Below, one piece after another: positions 42,023 to 51,172 of a stretch of 64,000 nucleotides of DNA. The position numbers and the translations under genes are program-made. Numbering within the stretch: the stretch's first letter is position 1; each line of letters starts with the position of its first letter. The notes below the pieces were generated by a model. That model did not search any database, had not been told where the DNA came from, and saw only the letters and a program-made list of their open reading frames with translations. This DNA is from Prorocentrum cordatum (Eukaryota; Sar; Dinophyceae; Prorocentrales; Prorocentraceae): positions 110,001-174,000 of the forward strand of contig CAUYUJ010015684.1 in NCBI GenBank assembly GCA_963575745.1, read 5' to 3'.

Positions 42023-42093
42023 GACCCTGACTACTCTCTTTCCAGACCACTGCTTGCGGTGAAAAGGTGAGCATCTTCAAACCAATTCTGCCC
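42020..42093 (-). repeat. Split direct repeat B1
   Basis: Begins catgaccctgactactctc and ends caaaccaattctgccc. With A2 it forms the internal B1-A2 junction, which is the sequence expected at the closure of a circular intermediate. Confidence 0.9.
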
Positions 42094-42193
42094 ATATACA
42101 GGACCCCCGCATACAGCACTGGAGCGGCGAATTTATTCGACGAAATATTACAAGTTAGGTATTGCAGCAGGAAAACCCCCCGAGGCCCCAAGA

Positions 42194-42990
42194 TTAGAAG
42201 GGGAAGGACAAGGAGGGAGGAAGAGAAGAGAAGGTTGGCCACAGTTCGTGCACAAGCAAGAGGCTGAGGGACGAGGCGATAGCCTTGGCTAGCACGAGGC
42301 ACAGCTTCTCGGGGTAAACCTGCTTCTGGCGTGTCAAGAATCCCCCTCGCCCCGTGGGCCCGTCCAACTGATAATGCGGTTTTCCCGAAAAGCTGCAAGT
42401 GCCACGGCCCTTACATTTTGCACCTTCCAGAGCCGAACACTTAACGTTGAACAGGTTGAGACGAGTACGAGCTCTCCAAGGCGTGCCGAACGCGCAATAA
42501 TCAACAATATATGTCGTGCACTCGGGACGTCTCATCATGGCCGGCCGACGGTGGCCAAGCCACAAGTAGCTCTGGGAGGGGTTCTCCTCCCCACACGGCA
42601 GGCCTCGCTGGATACACGCTTCTAGCAGCGCGCCGGACCGATGAGCCAGCACGTTACCTTCGGCAACTGCCCGCTGATCACGCACATCCAGATTGGGAAG
42701 ACCTGCAGGGTATTCAGGACTGCGCAGCCTATGAGGGAGTCGTGACCACTGTGGCGCCCGCCGGGCCATCGTGAACGATTGACATGGGGTACCTGACCAC
42801 ATTCCCACGACCAGCCCCGATCGAATCCATCCAAGAAGGGTGTTGAACGCATTATCATTCAGCAAGTCGTGCGACGGCCCGTGGCAGATATCGATGCAAA
42901 CGACGGCGACATTCCGGCCCGCCAAAGCAGCCGCCAGCCCTCCTGCCCCCGAGAACAGGTCTAGAAAGATCCTCGGACCGAGGGGCTGCG
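42194..42990 (-). pseudogene. Cytosine-C5 DNA methyltransferase domain of the YR element
   Basis: About 260 codons on the minus strand, downstream of and in a different frame from the recombinase. Motif I FLDLFSGAGGLAAAL (S-adenosylmethionine binding) is near 42,970-42,925; motif IV SGTPCQSF, with the catalytic Cys, near 42,800-42,775; motif VI GEENPSQSYLW near 42,590-42,560 (ENV reads ENP); and a motif VIII-like PWRARTRLNLF. A Cys-rich segment, KCSALEGAKCKGRGTCS, precedes the end, and QVYPEKLCLVLAKAIA matches the C-terminal helix of the fold. Cytosine methyltransferases captured by retrotransposons have been reported in dinoflagellates; DIRS-type elements otherwise carry an adenine methyltransferase-like domain. 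The catalytic residues look intact; only the join to the recombinase frame is broken, near 42,970. Ends at a stop at 42,194. Confidence 0.75.
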
Positions 42991-44340
42991 GCTGCGCAAG
43001 AGCTTGGCGCAGCGCTCGGCGAAGGGCGCGAGGCCGCGGCCCACCAGAGCCGCGATCTGACCCCTCACCGTCGCGGGGAGCTTGCCGAGCTGCAAGGACA
43101 CCCGCGCGCGCTTGTCGTAGCGAGCGACGCTCCGAAAGCTGCGCCATTGCCCCCTCTGCTGCACCTCGAGGAGCGACCGCGCTCGAACGAGACGATCGTG
43201 GCTGGCGCCCCCGCGCCGCAGCGCATAGAGGCTCGGCTCGACGCAAGAGACCTGCACCTGCTGCACGGCCAGCGCGAAGGACCGGCACAACTGCCTCGAG
43301 CTGACGTCGAAGAGGCGCTCCCCGCGGGCGCGCCCCGCCTTCAGCGCCGGCAGCAGCGGAATGAGCGGGCGGTGGCGGTCCAAGTCGAGGAGCACGCTCA
43401 GGTCGAACTCCTGGGTCTTGGACGGCCGTCCCAACTCCTCCACGCGAACGCAGAAGCCCCAGAACGCGCCTTGGCCGCGCGACGTCGTGGGCGGCACCAG
43501 CTGCCCCACCGTCAGGCTGAGGAGCTCCGAGGGGCGCACGTAGGTCTCGAACATGACGATGATGGCCAGGGCGCCCACCGGGCACTCGGGCAGCATTGCC
43601 CACGCCAAGGCCAGCACGACACCCCAGGGCAGTGGCGGGCGGCTGCGCTCCGGGCCCAGCTGGCGCCAGCCCAGCATGGCCGCGCGCGCGTTGGGGAAGA
43701 CCTGGCGCAGCGGGCCGCCCAACGTAGGCTGGGCCCACACCACGGCGGCCAGCAGCCGAGAGGCCAGCGCCCGCGACCACCCCTCGCCCCGCGCCCACTC
43801 CACGAAGTTGAGGAGCTGGAGGTCCCACTGCGGGCCCGACCAAGCGGGCAGCGGCCACTGATTCAGGTAGCCAGCCAGCTGCTCCAGCACGTCGCAGTAG
43901 CCCGCCTGCGTCGCCGGGCGGATCCGCTCCTGCTGGAGGCCGGTCAGCAGCGGGGCCAGCAGCAGCAGCCGCGCCCGCGTCGCCGCCCGGAGGCGATCCA
44001 GGCGGCCCGAGCCCCGGCGGCCCACAGGGCCAGAGGGGGTTGAGCGGGCAACCCGCCGTGCGCCACCAGGACGGATGGGCAGGCAAGCCCCAGGGGCGCT
44101 CGGTCCAGCGCGACCGCTGCTCGCGCGGCCGCGGCCCGTCAGCGCGCCGACAGAACGGCTGCTGGAGCAGCCCGGGCCCGCGTCGGCCACGTCGTCGGAG
44201 TCGGACAGGACCGCAAGCACCAACTGCGCTGGAGGCAGGCAGGCGGTGCTGGACATGGACTGCCACTTTCGCTTGGCCCCCATGCCGAGGCTGGTGAACT
44301 CGGCTCGCAGCGCCCAGGGCGTTGAGCTCCGAGGGGGCCC
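42961..44340 (-). CDS. Tyrosine recombinase of the YR element
   Basis: An open frame of about 460 codons. Residue numbers below count from the Met at 44,376, whose first 15-20 codons overlap the RNase H end and are probably not used. The N-terminal 130 residues are Gly/Ser/Pro/Arg-rich; a helical core-binding domain follows (about 135-250), then the catalytic domain. Visible residues of the tyrosine recombinase set: Arg in TYVRPSELL (residue 281), Tyr-x-x-Arg in LYALRRGG (384-387, where family members usually have His-x-x-Arg), RGQW (408-411) and the nucleophile Tyr in ARYDKR (420). The frame stops at 42,961 just where the methyltransferase frame begins. Its job would be joining the circular cDNA to the target. 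The His-to-Tyr change may or may not be tolerated. Confidence 0.75.
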   Translation of the reverse strand, partial: GPPRSSTPWALRAEFTSLGMGAKRKWQSMSSTACLPPAQLVLAVLSDSDDVADAGPGCSSSRSVGALTGRGRASSGRAGPSAPGACLPIRPGGARRVARSTPSGPVGRRGSGRLDRLRAATRARLLLLAPLLTGLQQERIRPATQAGYCDVLEQLAGYLNQWPLPAWSGPQWDLQLLNFVEWARGEGWSRALASRLLAAVVWAQPTLGGPLRQVFPNARAAMLGWRQLGPERSRPPLPWGVVLALAWAMLPECPVGALAIIVMFETYVRPSELLSLTVGQLVPPTTSRGQGAFWGFCVRVEELGRPSKTQEFDLSVLLDLDRHRPLIPLLPALKAGRARGERLFDVSSRQLCRSFALAVQQVQVSCVEPSLYALRRGGASHDRLVRARSLLEVQQRGQWRSFRSVARYDKRARVSLQLGKLPATVRGQIAALVGRGLAPFAERCAKLLRSRSPSVRGSF

Positions 44341-46341
44341 ATCGGTCGTGATGCTTGAGCCCGACGGCGAGAGCAAGGGCAGACGAAAGCCGGCACTGAA
44401 AGTTCATGGCCGGCGTCGACGACCTGCCCTTTGCGTGAGCACAAATCACCGACATGTTATCGCCCAGAAGCAGCACACGGGTGTTATGAAGGCTACAAAT
44501 CTCGAGCAACATGTCGCACCGTCCAGGTCCTGGCCCAGGCCTCGAGATGGACCTGGGACCCCGGGACACCCCTCCAGCGGCCCGCGTAGGCCACAGTCCA
44601 GCTCCGCTCGACCAGGGCCGCCGGGACCTCAGCGAACGCGCGGGCCCGCCCGAGCCCCAGGATGTTGGCCTCCGAAGCCTCCGAGATCTCCAGCTCCTCC
44701 TGGTGGTCCAGAGCCCGGGACCGCGGCGCCTCTGAGCTACTGAGAAGACCCCGAAAGCGTGCTCGCTCACGAACACGGCCCACAGCGGCGACCTCACTAG
44801 TCTCCCAGCGTGTCGATCCAACTCCAAATCCCCAGCACGACGCGTCGCAACCGAAGACTCGACTCGACCACGGGCGACGCATCGAGGCACGAGCCAAGGG
44901 CAGAAGAGCACGTATCCACCGAACTTCGCGATGAACAGATGGCCAGAGGGGCTTACGGCGAGCGTAACTCTCGTGGATGAACACATAGACCTTTTCCATG
45001 CGGCACAAGAGCTCGGGGGAAAGCGAAAACAGAGCCGTGACGTGGCCCACGAAACGCTCCAGCTCCTGCCCTGCGATAGCAGGTCGAACCTCTAGAAGAT
45101 AGTCGGCGGCCAGTTTCAACCTCCAGAACCGATTAGCTTTAGGGCGCCACTCCCCAGACGAGCCCACCAAAGTGAAACCAATGAAGTCATTGTCCCCCGC
45201 CTCCGAGGTCTCCAAGGTCGACGCGATCCCAAGGCCCGCGAGCTGAGACTGCATCCTCTCGACGTCCGAGGTGGCAACCGACTTAGACTGGGCAATGGAG
45301 ACGAAGTTGTCGATATAGAGTCCGCGGAGCGACCCAACGTTGCCAAGAGGCGGGAGCGGTACCTTATCTAGGAGCCACGGGGCCTCGGGGGAAACTTTAT
45401 TGAGCTGATACCGGTTGGCGGCCTGTACAAGAGCCACGGCCCAATTCCAACCCATCGGCACCACACGAGCCCGCACGCGGGCCCAGCCCCGATTTCGAGC
45501 CGCATCCGGGAGCGCGGCGACGAGGTCCGGGGACAGGTGCGCAATAGGAAGGGAGGGCAGGCCGAAAAAAACACCTGTACTGTTCAGGAAGTGTGAACTG
45601 GTAATAGCAGACTTCGACATCGCCTCCGTGCAACACGGGGATCACATGAGGCTCGCATTCAAGATGAGCGAGAGCCTCACCAGAGGGCAATACCACACCA
45701 GGAGGCTCGCGGAACCGAAGGTTAGGCACACGAGTGCCCCAGATCAGGCGAAGGGCACCTGACATTTTTCGAACGAAAAACAAGCCACTTTCTTCGAGTA
45801 CGTCATCGCTGACTTCCACAACGCCAGCGGCCCAGAGCTCAGAAACGAACTCTCCAAAAAGTTTGGGGTTATCCCGAAGGACGGGATCAAGGAAGAGGCT
45901 GCCATCAAAACTGGCACGGCGAGCGGCAGCCTCCTCCTCAGAAAGTAGGATTGACCGATCTTCAAGCGCAGATTGCAGGGCGGGCGGCAGGCACTCACTC
46001 AGCGCAACTCGCCCAGAGAGCCCCGCGGGAAGCGACGCGTTCCCTCGCTCGAAGTTCGCCCGAGCACCGACGGCCATCGCGTCATCCGCGCAGCCGGGCC
46101 GCGTACCCTGGAGCGCCTCCCACGCCCCCAGGGCGCTCCCGCAGTCAGGCGGGGGAGCGACGACTGATCCGTACTGCCGAGCAAGGTGTCGAACGGCCGA
46201 GACCTGAGCCGAAGTCAAGGACGAGGGCGAGGCCGCCAGCGGCCCCGGGGCGCCCAGCTCGTTCAAGGCGCGGATGCCCTCGAAAAGCCAGCCCTCCTGA
46301 GCACGTCGACGTCGAAGCCGCCGTCGCTGGCTCTGGGACAA
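44300..46341 (-). pseudogene. Reverse transcriptase-RNase H of the YR element
   Basis: Three minus frames join into one polyprotein. Part 1 starts at Met 46,341 and holds LFFVRKMSGALRLIWGTRVP, then VPNLRFREPPGV, then GDVEVCYYQFTLPEQYRC (motif A region with its first Asp). The frame breaks in a run of seven T (45,564-45,570 on the plus strand as A). Part 2 continues FFGLPSLPIAH, VPMGWNWAVALVQ (motif B) and LYIDNF (45,317 onward, a YxDD box with Asn in the second Asp position), then a thumb, FGCDASCWGFGV (RNase H first Asp) and HLEAWARTWTVRH. After a break near 44,512, part 3 has LLLGDNMSVICAHAKGRSS and RWAPSELN, closing RNase H. Two one-base shifts prevent a continuous product as written. Confidence 0.75.
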
Positions 46342-46550
46342 GCCCAGCCGCTCAGCCCGCTGGCACCCCCAGCACAGACCTCCGAGGCGGCCGCCAGGGA
46401 GATCGGCAGAACGTCGCGCTGCCTCATCTGCTGCGAAGCTGAAAGCGCCTCAGGGTGGCACCACCTGCCAGCCCTGAACCCCTCACGAAAGCCCTCGAGG
46501 AGGCGGAGCAGACCCCCCCGTGGCGGCACAAATCAGATGGAAGCAGGCCC

Positions 46551-47756
46551 TCAGGCCTTCTCCTTGGGACCTTTGGGCTTCTTCTTTGGATCAGCCGACG
46601 TCGGTCCCGTACCTTCTCCTATGGCCAGCGCGGCCTCCTCACGCGCCTTGCGGCGCTCCTTCAGCACGGCGGCGCGGGCCGCCAGCTCCTTCGCCACGTA
46701 GTCCTCCAGCTCAGGCATGACGATGGCGCTGCTCCTCAGATTCTTCACGCCGAGGAACAGCGAGCGCTCGCTCAGCCAGTCGTCGCCGCCCGAGCCGCAC
46801 GTGTCCACCTCTCGCAGCAGATCCTTGTAGGCGCTCTCCCACATCTGATAACGCCGGCTCAGGAGCTCGAACGTCGCCAAATTGCAGACCTGCATCTGAT
46901 CGATCGTCATGCCGACCTCTAGGAGCTGGGACAACAGCAAGTGCTCGTCCACGCCGACGTCCGTCGCCGACAGCCCCATCACCGAGCGCCAATAGTGCCG
47001 TTGCACCGGGCTGTGGTTGCCTTCGTAGATCCGCTCCGCCGTGTAGTACGTCGAGCGCGGACCCTCGATCTCCCAGCTCTTGCCGAAGTCCACGGGCTTC
47101 ATGTCCTGCAGCGCGCTCGCGAAGGAGCGGCGATAGCGCTGCTGTGCGTCCTGCCTGGCAGGCAGGATGCGGGAGTCGTCTTCGCTCCCTGCAGCGGGGC
47201 CCGATGGCAGCGTGCCCTCGAGCCCTCCGCTCAGAACTGTGCCGTCCGTCAGCTTGAAGATACAGCGATCGTTAGACTCGAACTCGACTGACCCCAGCGG
47301 GGCGGTGAGGGCATCACCAAGCCCCACACTGCCCCGAGCCTCCAGCGCGCACCACTTCGCGGCGGGCCCGGCACCCGCGCCCGCCGCGATCGGCACAGCC
47401 GCAGGGACCACAGCCCCGCCGGGACGCAAGCCCCGCGCGAGAGCCTCTCCCGTGTCCATGTAGTACTGCCTGTCCTGGCCGAAGCGGTAGTGGTCGACCA
47501 GGTAGTGAGGGAGGACGCGCACCGTCGCGGGCGCCTGCCCGTTGGCCAGGAACCGCTTCAGGTCGTCGGCCTCGGCGAAGTCCTCCTCGAAGATGTCCAA
47601 GTCCCGAGAGACGACGACCCACTTGGCGTCGCAGACGTGTCCTAGCAAGATCCGCTCATGCCATTCCACCGCCGCCCCGCCCGCGTCCTGATAGTAGCAG
47701 ACGAGGACCCGATCGCCGGGCTTGGCCGACCCCTGGAGCCATGCTAGAGTCGCCAT
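46551..47756 (-). CDS. Gag-position protein of the YR element, unknown fold
   Basis: An uninterrupted 401-codon frame from Met at 47,756. No known domain is visible. The N-terminal 90 residues are acidic and aromatic (GDRVLVCYYQDAGG, WVVVSRDLDIFEEDF), the middle is Ala/Gly-rich, and residues 230-330 look helical; the C terminus is basic (KKKPKGPKEKA). The first ATG lies inside the upstream membrane-protein frame, so the two overlap by about 100 bases in different phases. Position between the element's five-prime end and the polymerase is that of Gag in related retrotransposons, but assembly or RNA binding is only inferred. 46,342-46,550 links it to the polymerase frame and contains no other gene. 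Confidence 0.6.
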   Translation of the reverse strand: MATLAWLQGSAKPGDRVLVCYYQDAGGAAVEWHERILLGHVCDAKWVVVSRDLDIFEEDFAEADDLKRFLANGQAPATVRVLPHYLVDHYRFGQDRQYYMDTGEALARGLRPGGAVVPAAVPIAAGAGAGPAAKWCALEARGSVGLGDALTAPLGSVEFESNDRCIFKLTDGTVLSGGLEGTLPSGPAAGSEDDSRILPARQDAQQRYRRSFASALQDMKPVDFGKSWEIEGPRSTYYTAERIYEGNHSPVQRHYWRSVMGLSATDVGVDEHLLLSQLLEVGMTIDQMQVCNLATFELLSRRYQMWESAYKDLLREVDTCGSGGDDWLSERSLFLGVKNLRSSAIVMPELEDYVAKELAARAAVLKERRKAREEAALAIGEGTGPTSADPKKKPKGPKEKA

Positions 47757-48126
47757 CTTCCTCGATGATGGACACGAGCGTGTCGTTCACAACCGGCGAC
47801 GTGCTCAAGCTGCGGCGTCCGAAGCTGCAGCCGATCAGCAGGCCAAGCGTGAAGGCGATGACCGAGAAGAACGCCAGCAGCCCGAGCAAGGCCGTGAGTC
47901 CGATCCCCGAGGCGGCCTCCGAGTGGCAGTGACAGTCGCACTGGCAAACGCACTGGTTCGAGCGACCGACCAGCTCCGCCAGGAGACGGCACTCTCCGCT
48001 GACAGGCTCGGCGGCAAGCAGAGCCTCAGGCACCTCGCAGGTGCACACGACTGGCGCAGGCCACAAGAGTGTACGCAGGAAGGCAAACTCTCGGAGTGCG
48101 GAGAAGCCGAAGAGGAAAGCTTCCAT
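47656..48126 (-). CDS. Small cysteine-rich membrane protein of the YR element
   Basis: A 156-codon frame starting only 12 bases inside the A1 repeat. Residues 59-68 form an alternating cluster, CVCQCDCHCH, followed directly by one strongly hydrophobic segment (about 73-100, ALLGLLAFFSVIAFTLGLL in its core) and a basic stop-transfer (GRR). The N-terminal part is moderately hydrophobic. From about residue 124 the frame overlaps the Gag-position frame, so the last 30 residues may not be genuine. It may be an independent product or, after a frame change, the membrane anchor of the next protein. I know of no such protein as a standard part of Ngaro/PAT elements. A fortuitous frame is less likely given its position, composition and open length. 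Confidence 0.5.
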   Translation of the reverse strand: MEAFLFGFSALREFAFLRTLLWPAPVVCTCEVPEALLAAEPVSGECRLLAELVGRSNQCVCQCDCHCHSEAASGIGLTALLGLLAFFSVIAFTLGLLIGCSFGRRSLSTSPVVNDTLVSIIEEDGDSSMAPGVGQARRSGPRLLLSGRGRGGGGMA

Positions 48127-48138
48127 ATGGTTCTGACT

Positions 48139-48206
48139 TGAACCAAAAAGACTGCAGAACGGAAAACGGATGACGAGGTCAGGTCATTTCCGTGGGGCAC
48201 AAACAT
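48139..48206 (-). repeat. Split direct repeat A1 (element 5' end)
   Basis: Plus strand begins tgaaccaaaaagactgcaga and ends ggggcacaaacat. One difference from A2 (gaacgg against gagcgg). The CAT at 48,204-48,206 merges with the flanking CAT array. Confidence 0.9.
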
Positions 48207-48360
48207 CATCGTCGTCATTATCTGCAGCATCATCAGAATCATCATCATGATCTCCCTCCGTTTCCTCCTCCTCATCATTATCATGAGTTGTGGTAGAAGC
48301 GTGGTATCACCATCATCATCATCATCAGCACCATCATCATCATCGCCATCGTCATGGTCA

Positions 48361-48392
<32 letters not shown>

Positions 48393-48400
48393 ATCACACT
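48204..48400. repeat. CAT array, part 3 (right target flank)
   Basis: (cat)n with ctc and agc triplets continuing the array interrupted at 41,851; gcatcg and gtcatcg variants lie at 48,345-48,390. Confidence 0.9.
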
Positions 48401-48954
48401 CTCCCCTCCTCCGACCACATCGGCCCTCTTCCCTCCTCCCACCGAAGGATGCCTGATTGGAGGTCGGCTTTCTACAATTGCGCACAGGAACTAATGAACA
48501 TGGACCATCAGCTGGTTGGGCCAGGCCCTCTAAAAGCCTGACCGAGAAGTTATAATCGAAGGAAGGCCAGAAGAACGTGGGTCAAGAAATTGGCCCCTTC
48601 GCCGAGAACCCAAGGCCCCATGGAGATACCTAAAAATGGCCTGCAGAAGGAAAGCACAAGGACAAAGAACGTAAGGGTACCTCTCCAATGCAAGGATTGC
48701 TCGTAAACCTCGTGCCAGCTAAAAAACCTTCACACGCGGCAGGGGACCTGCCTACTCACTCTGCGGCATAACTTTCAAAACCCCAAGACGCTGATGAAGA
48801 AGAAAGCCCCTCGGAACAGGGGCACGCTCATAGACCCCGAGGGCGGTTACAAGGGGAAAGGGCGCATGTTACCCTGCGACGTACTCAACGCTGGTCCAGA
48901 ATAGTATGGACGGTGACAACACAGGATCGGCCATTGGTAGTGCAAGCTATATTG
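48401..48954. other. Unassigned sequence
   Basis: No gene, repeat family or RNA recognised. Confidence 0.4.
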
Positions 48955-49112
48955 AAGGGGCCCTGGGACACACATGTAAATACACACATAACAAGATTCC
49001 CAAATGTTTTCCCATATTTTCTAGGTTTGTCTCCTCCCCTCCACTTCCCATATGTTCCTATATTTTCTGGGGAATCGACGATGAATTGTGTCTGTGTTTT
49101 TCCCCCTCGTGA
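48955..49112 (+). repeat. Dispersed repeat family R1, copy 3
   Basis: gaaggggccctgggacacac, taaatacacac, cccatatttt blocks and gtgtctgtg at the end; more diverged than copies 2 and 4. Confidence 0.8.
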
Positions 49113-49287
49113 TATGTGGACGAGGACTGAGGCCCCAGGCTCGGACAGGAAATGGGAGCAGGAGCGAAGGACAGGAGAGGGGCGGAGGAGGGGTCGACAA
49201 GCCAGGGCGACAGCAGCAGCCACACGGTGGAAGAAGGAAGAGGACGCCAGGGAAGAGGTCCGACGCTGCGAGTGGGGGGCACAGCCT

Positions 49288-49358
49288 CCTCCTCCTCCTC
49301 CTCCTCCTCCTCCTCCTCCTCCTCCTCCTCCTCCTCCTCCTCCTCCTCCTCCTCCTCG
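49288..49358. repeat. CTC trinucleotide array
   Basis: (ctc)n, about 23 units. 49,113-49,287 and 49,359-49,558 on either side hold GC-rich DNA without a recognised gene. Confidence 0.9.
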
Positions 49359-49559
49359 CTGCTTACAAGGCGCAGCCCGTCTCGCTCGCTCCCGCCCGCC
49401 CTCTCGGCACACCGAGCCGCACCCGCGCGCCCCCGCCGAACAGGCACCACGGCAGAGCGGCGGCGGGCCGCCCGGGGTGGCGACGATCATAGGGAAACGA
49501 ACTCTGTACACCGACGCTCTCTCCGACTCTGCACTGAAATTCGCACAGGGACGCGGATG

Positions 49560-49720
49560 AAGGGGAACTGGAACACACAAATAAATACACACAAATAAAA
49601 AGATTCCCCATATTTTCCCATATTTTCTTGGTTTCTGTCTTGCCCCCCACTTCCCATATTTTCCCATATTTTCTGGGGAATCGCCGATTAATTGTGCCTG
49701 TGTGTTTCTTTCCCTCCTGA
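49560..49720 (+). repeat. Dispersed repeat family R1, copy 4
   Basis: acacacaaataaatacacac, ccatattttcccatat twice, and tgtgcctgtgtg with the closing ccctcctga. It lies only 450 bases from copy 3, in the same orientation. Confidence 0.85.
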
Positions 49721-50085
49721 GCGGATTCTGGTGTATACGGGATCCTGGTGCACACGTGTTTCGCTGTTCCCCGTGGAAAGCGAGGGAGAAGTATACACCA
49801 CACACCACCCCGACGTCGCCTTCGGCCCCGAAAAAGTCCCGGGATCGAAAAACACCGCCCGCCACTGTTGATGCACATGTTCCAAAGTGTCCGAGACTAT
49901 GATTGCCCAGTGACACGGTAGACAAGCAGCGCGGCCGGCGCCATGTCGCTCTTGCGCTCCAAGGAGCGCGTGCATATTTGTTCGCGGCCATAACGGACGT
50001 TATGGGTGAGGGGGAAGGCGGGGGGGGGCATAAAGTAACGCCCCCCCCCCCCCCGATGCGGCTTCGGCACCAAGGCGCCCGGGCG
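49721..50085. other. Unassigned sequence
   Basis: Mixed composition, with a C-run at 50,041-50,054. No gene recognised. Confidence 0.4.
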
Positions 50086-50088
50086 CCG

Positions 50089-50089
<1 letters not shown>

Positions 50090-50133
<44 letters not shown>

Positions 50134-50415
50134 AACGACGATACCGACGCCGAGGACGACGACGACGACAACGACGACAAGGCGACAACGACGAGGACGA
50201 AGACGAAGACGACGACGACGAGGACGAGGACGACGAAGGCGACGGCGACGACGACAGCGGCCTGAGAAAATGTCTGGAGGTCTCCGGAGGCCTAGGGAGG
50301 TCTCCGGGGACCTCTAGAGGCGTCAGGAGCGTCAGGAGGCCATCCGGGGCCCTCGGACACGATGACGACGACGATGACGACAACGACGACGCCGACGACG
50401 ACGACGACGAGGAGG
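50090..50415. repeat. GAC arrays around a duplicated 100-bp block, copy 1
   Basis: (gac)n at 50,090-50,260 and 50,362-50,410. The intervening block, starting cctgagaaaatgtctgg and ending ggggccctcggacacg, recurs at 51,418-51,512. Confidence 0.85.
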
Positions 50416-51009
50416 GTTGGTTCATCTTAAATATGCCCAGGACGTTTGTTTAGCGTTTTCAGCTTGGCGTCTTGAATTTGTTGTTTGCGTTTCAAGTATC
50501 AACCAAAAAACGGAAAACGCTAAATCAAACGATGCGTTGATTGAGCGTTGTCGAACCATCTTCGAATTTTTTTCAGATCCGTGGATTGATGTTGTCCTCT
50601 TCCTTGCGTATCCTTATCGTCTTCTTTATACACATTGGTTGTTCTGTGGCCGTCGCTGGTGACTCGTCACGGAAGCCCACCCACCCCTGTTGCCACCCCC
50701 CTTCTGGTGTTGGACTGGTGTCACAATGTTTTTGTTTGCGTGTTCAAGTCTCCGCGCGGGAACCGGGGGGGGCCCCCCCGTGTACGCAGATCATGGATCA
50801 AGGCAGGTGCGTCGACCTGGAGGAAGGTATGGGGGGCAGACAGGACGAAGGGTGGCAGCACAGCGACAAACATGAAAGCGCCCCAAACAAAACAGCCCTA
50901 AAAACTATAAACAACGAATCGTTATTGGCGTTTTCAGCCTGTCAAAAGCCCGAACTATAAAACGCTATTAAAAAAACGCCCAGGGCGTTTCTAATTATGA
51001 TGAATCTAG
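50416..51009. mobile_element. Foldback/MITE-like element inside GAC arrays
   Basis: 594 bases. The left end (gttggttcatcttaaat, then gcccaggacgtttg and agcgttttcagc) is matched in inverse by the right end (gatgaatctag preceded by aaaacgct, aaaaaaacgcccagggcg and tttctaattat). Inside the left arm, tttagcgttttc is repeated in inverse as gaaaacgctaaa, so each arm can fold on itself. A flanking 8-base repeat, cgaggagg, at 50,408-50,415 and 51,010-51,017 could be a target duplication, though the purine-rich repeat context weakens that. The interior has mixed composition and no transposase frame. Confidence 0.55.
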
Positions 51010-51141
51010 CGAGGAGGACGAGGACGAGGACAACGATCAGGACAAAACGAGGACGGGGACGAGGACGACGACGACGATTGCGACGACGACTACGAAGAGG
51101 ACGAGGACGGCGACGACACCGACTACAATGAGGAAAGCGAC

Positions 51142-51172
<31 letters not shown>

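Larger units (their letters stand above)
41852..48206 (-). mobile_element. Tyrosine-recombinase retrotransposon (Ngaro/PAT-like) with methyltransferase
   Basis: A 6,355-bp element bounded by split direct repeats. On the minus strand the order is A1 (48,206-48,139), coding region, B1 (42,093-42,020), A2 (42,022-41,955), a 29-base spacer and B2 (41,925-41,852). A copies match at 67 of 68 bases, B copies at 73 of 74. This A1-ORFs-B1-A2-B2 arrangement is the hallmark of Ngaro/PAT-type elements, whose recombinase inserts a circular copy without target duplication; DIRS1-type inverted termini are absent. Coding order: small membrane protein, Gag-position protein, reverse transcriptase-RNase H, tyrosine recombinase, cytosine methyltransferase. 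Frames change at several points. The near-identical repeats indicate recent insertion. Both flanks are (cat)n. Confidence 0.85.

Noticed and set aside
42990-44986. N-terminal two thirds of the 930-codon minus frame that ends in the methyltransferase
   Set aside because: Apart from a short RNase H piece near 44,300-44,510, it is an out-of-phase shadow of the tyrosine recombinase frame, which carries the catalytic residues. Only the region downstream of 42,990 is kept.
41852-48206. Classification as a DIRS1-type or LTR element
   Set aside because: No inverted terminal repeats and no internal complementary region as in DIRS1, and no long terminal repeats or integrase; the split direct repeats plus tyrosine recombinase fit Ngaro/PAT.
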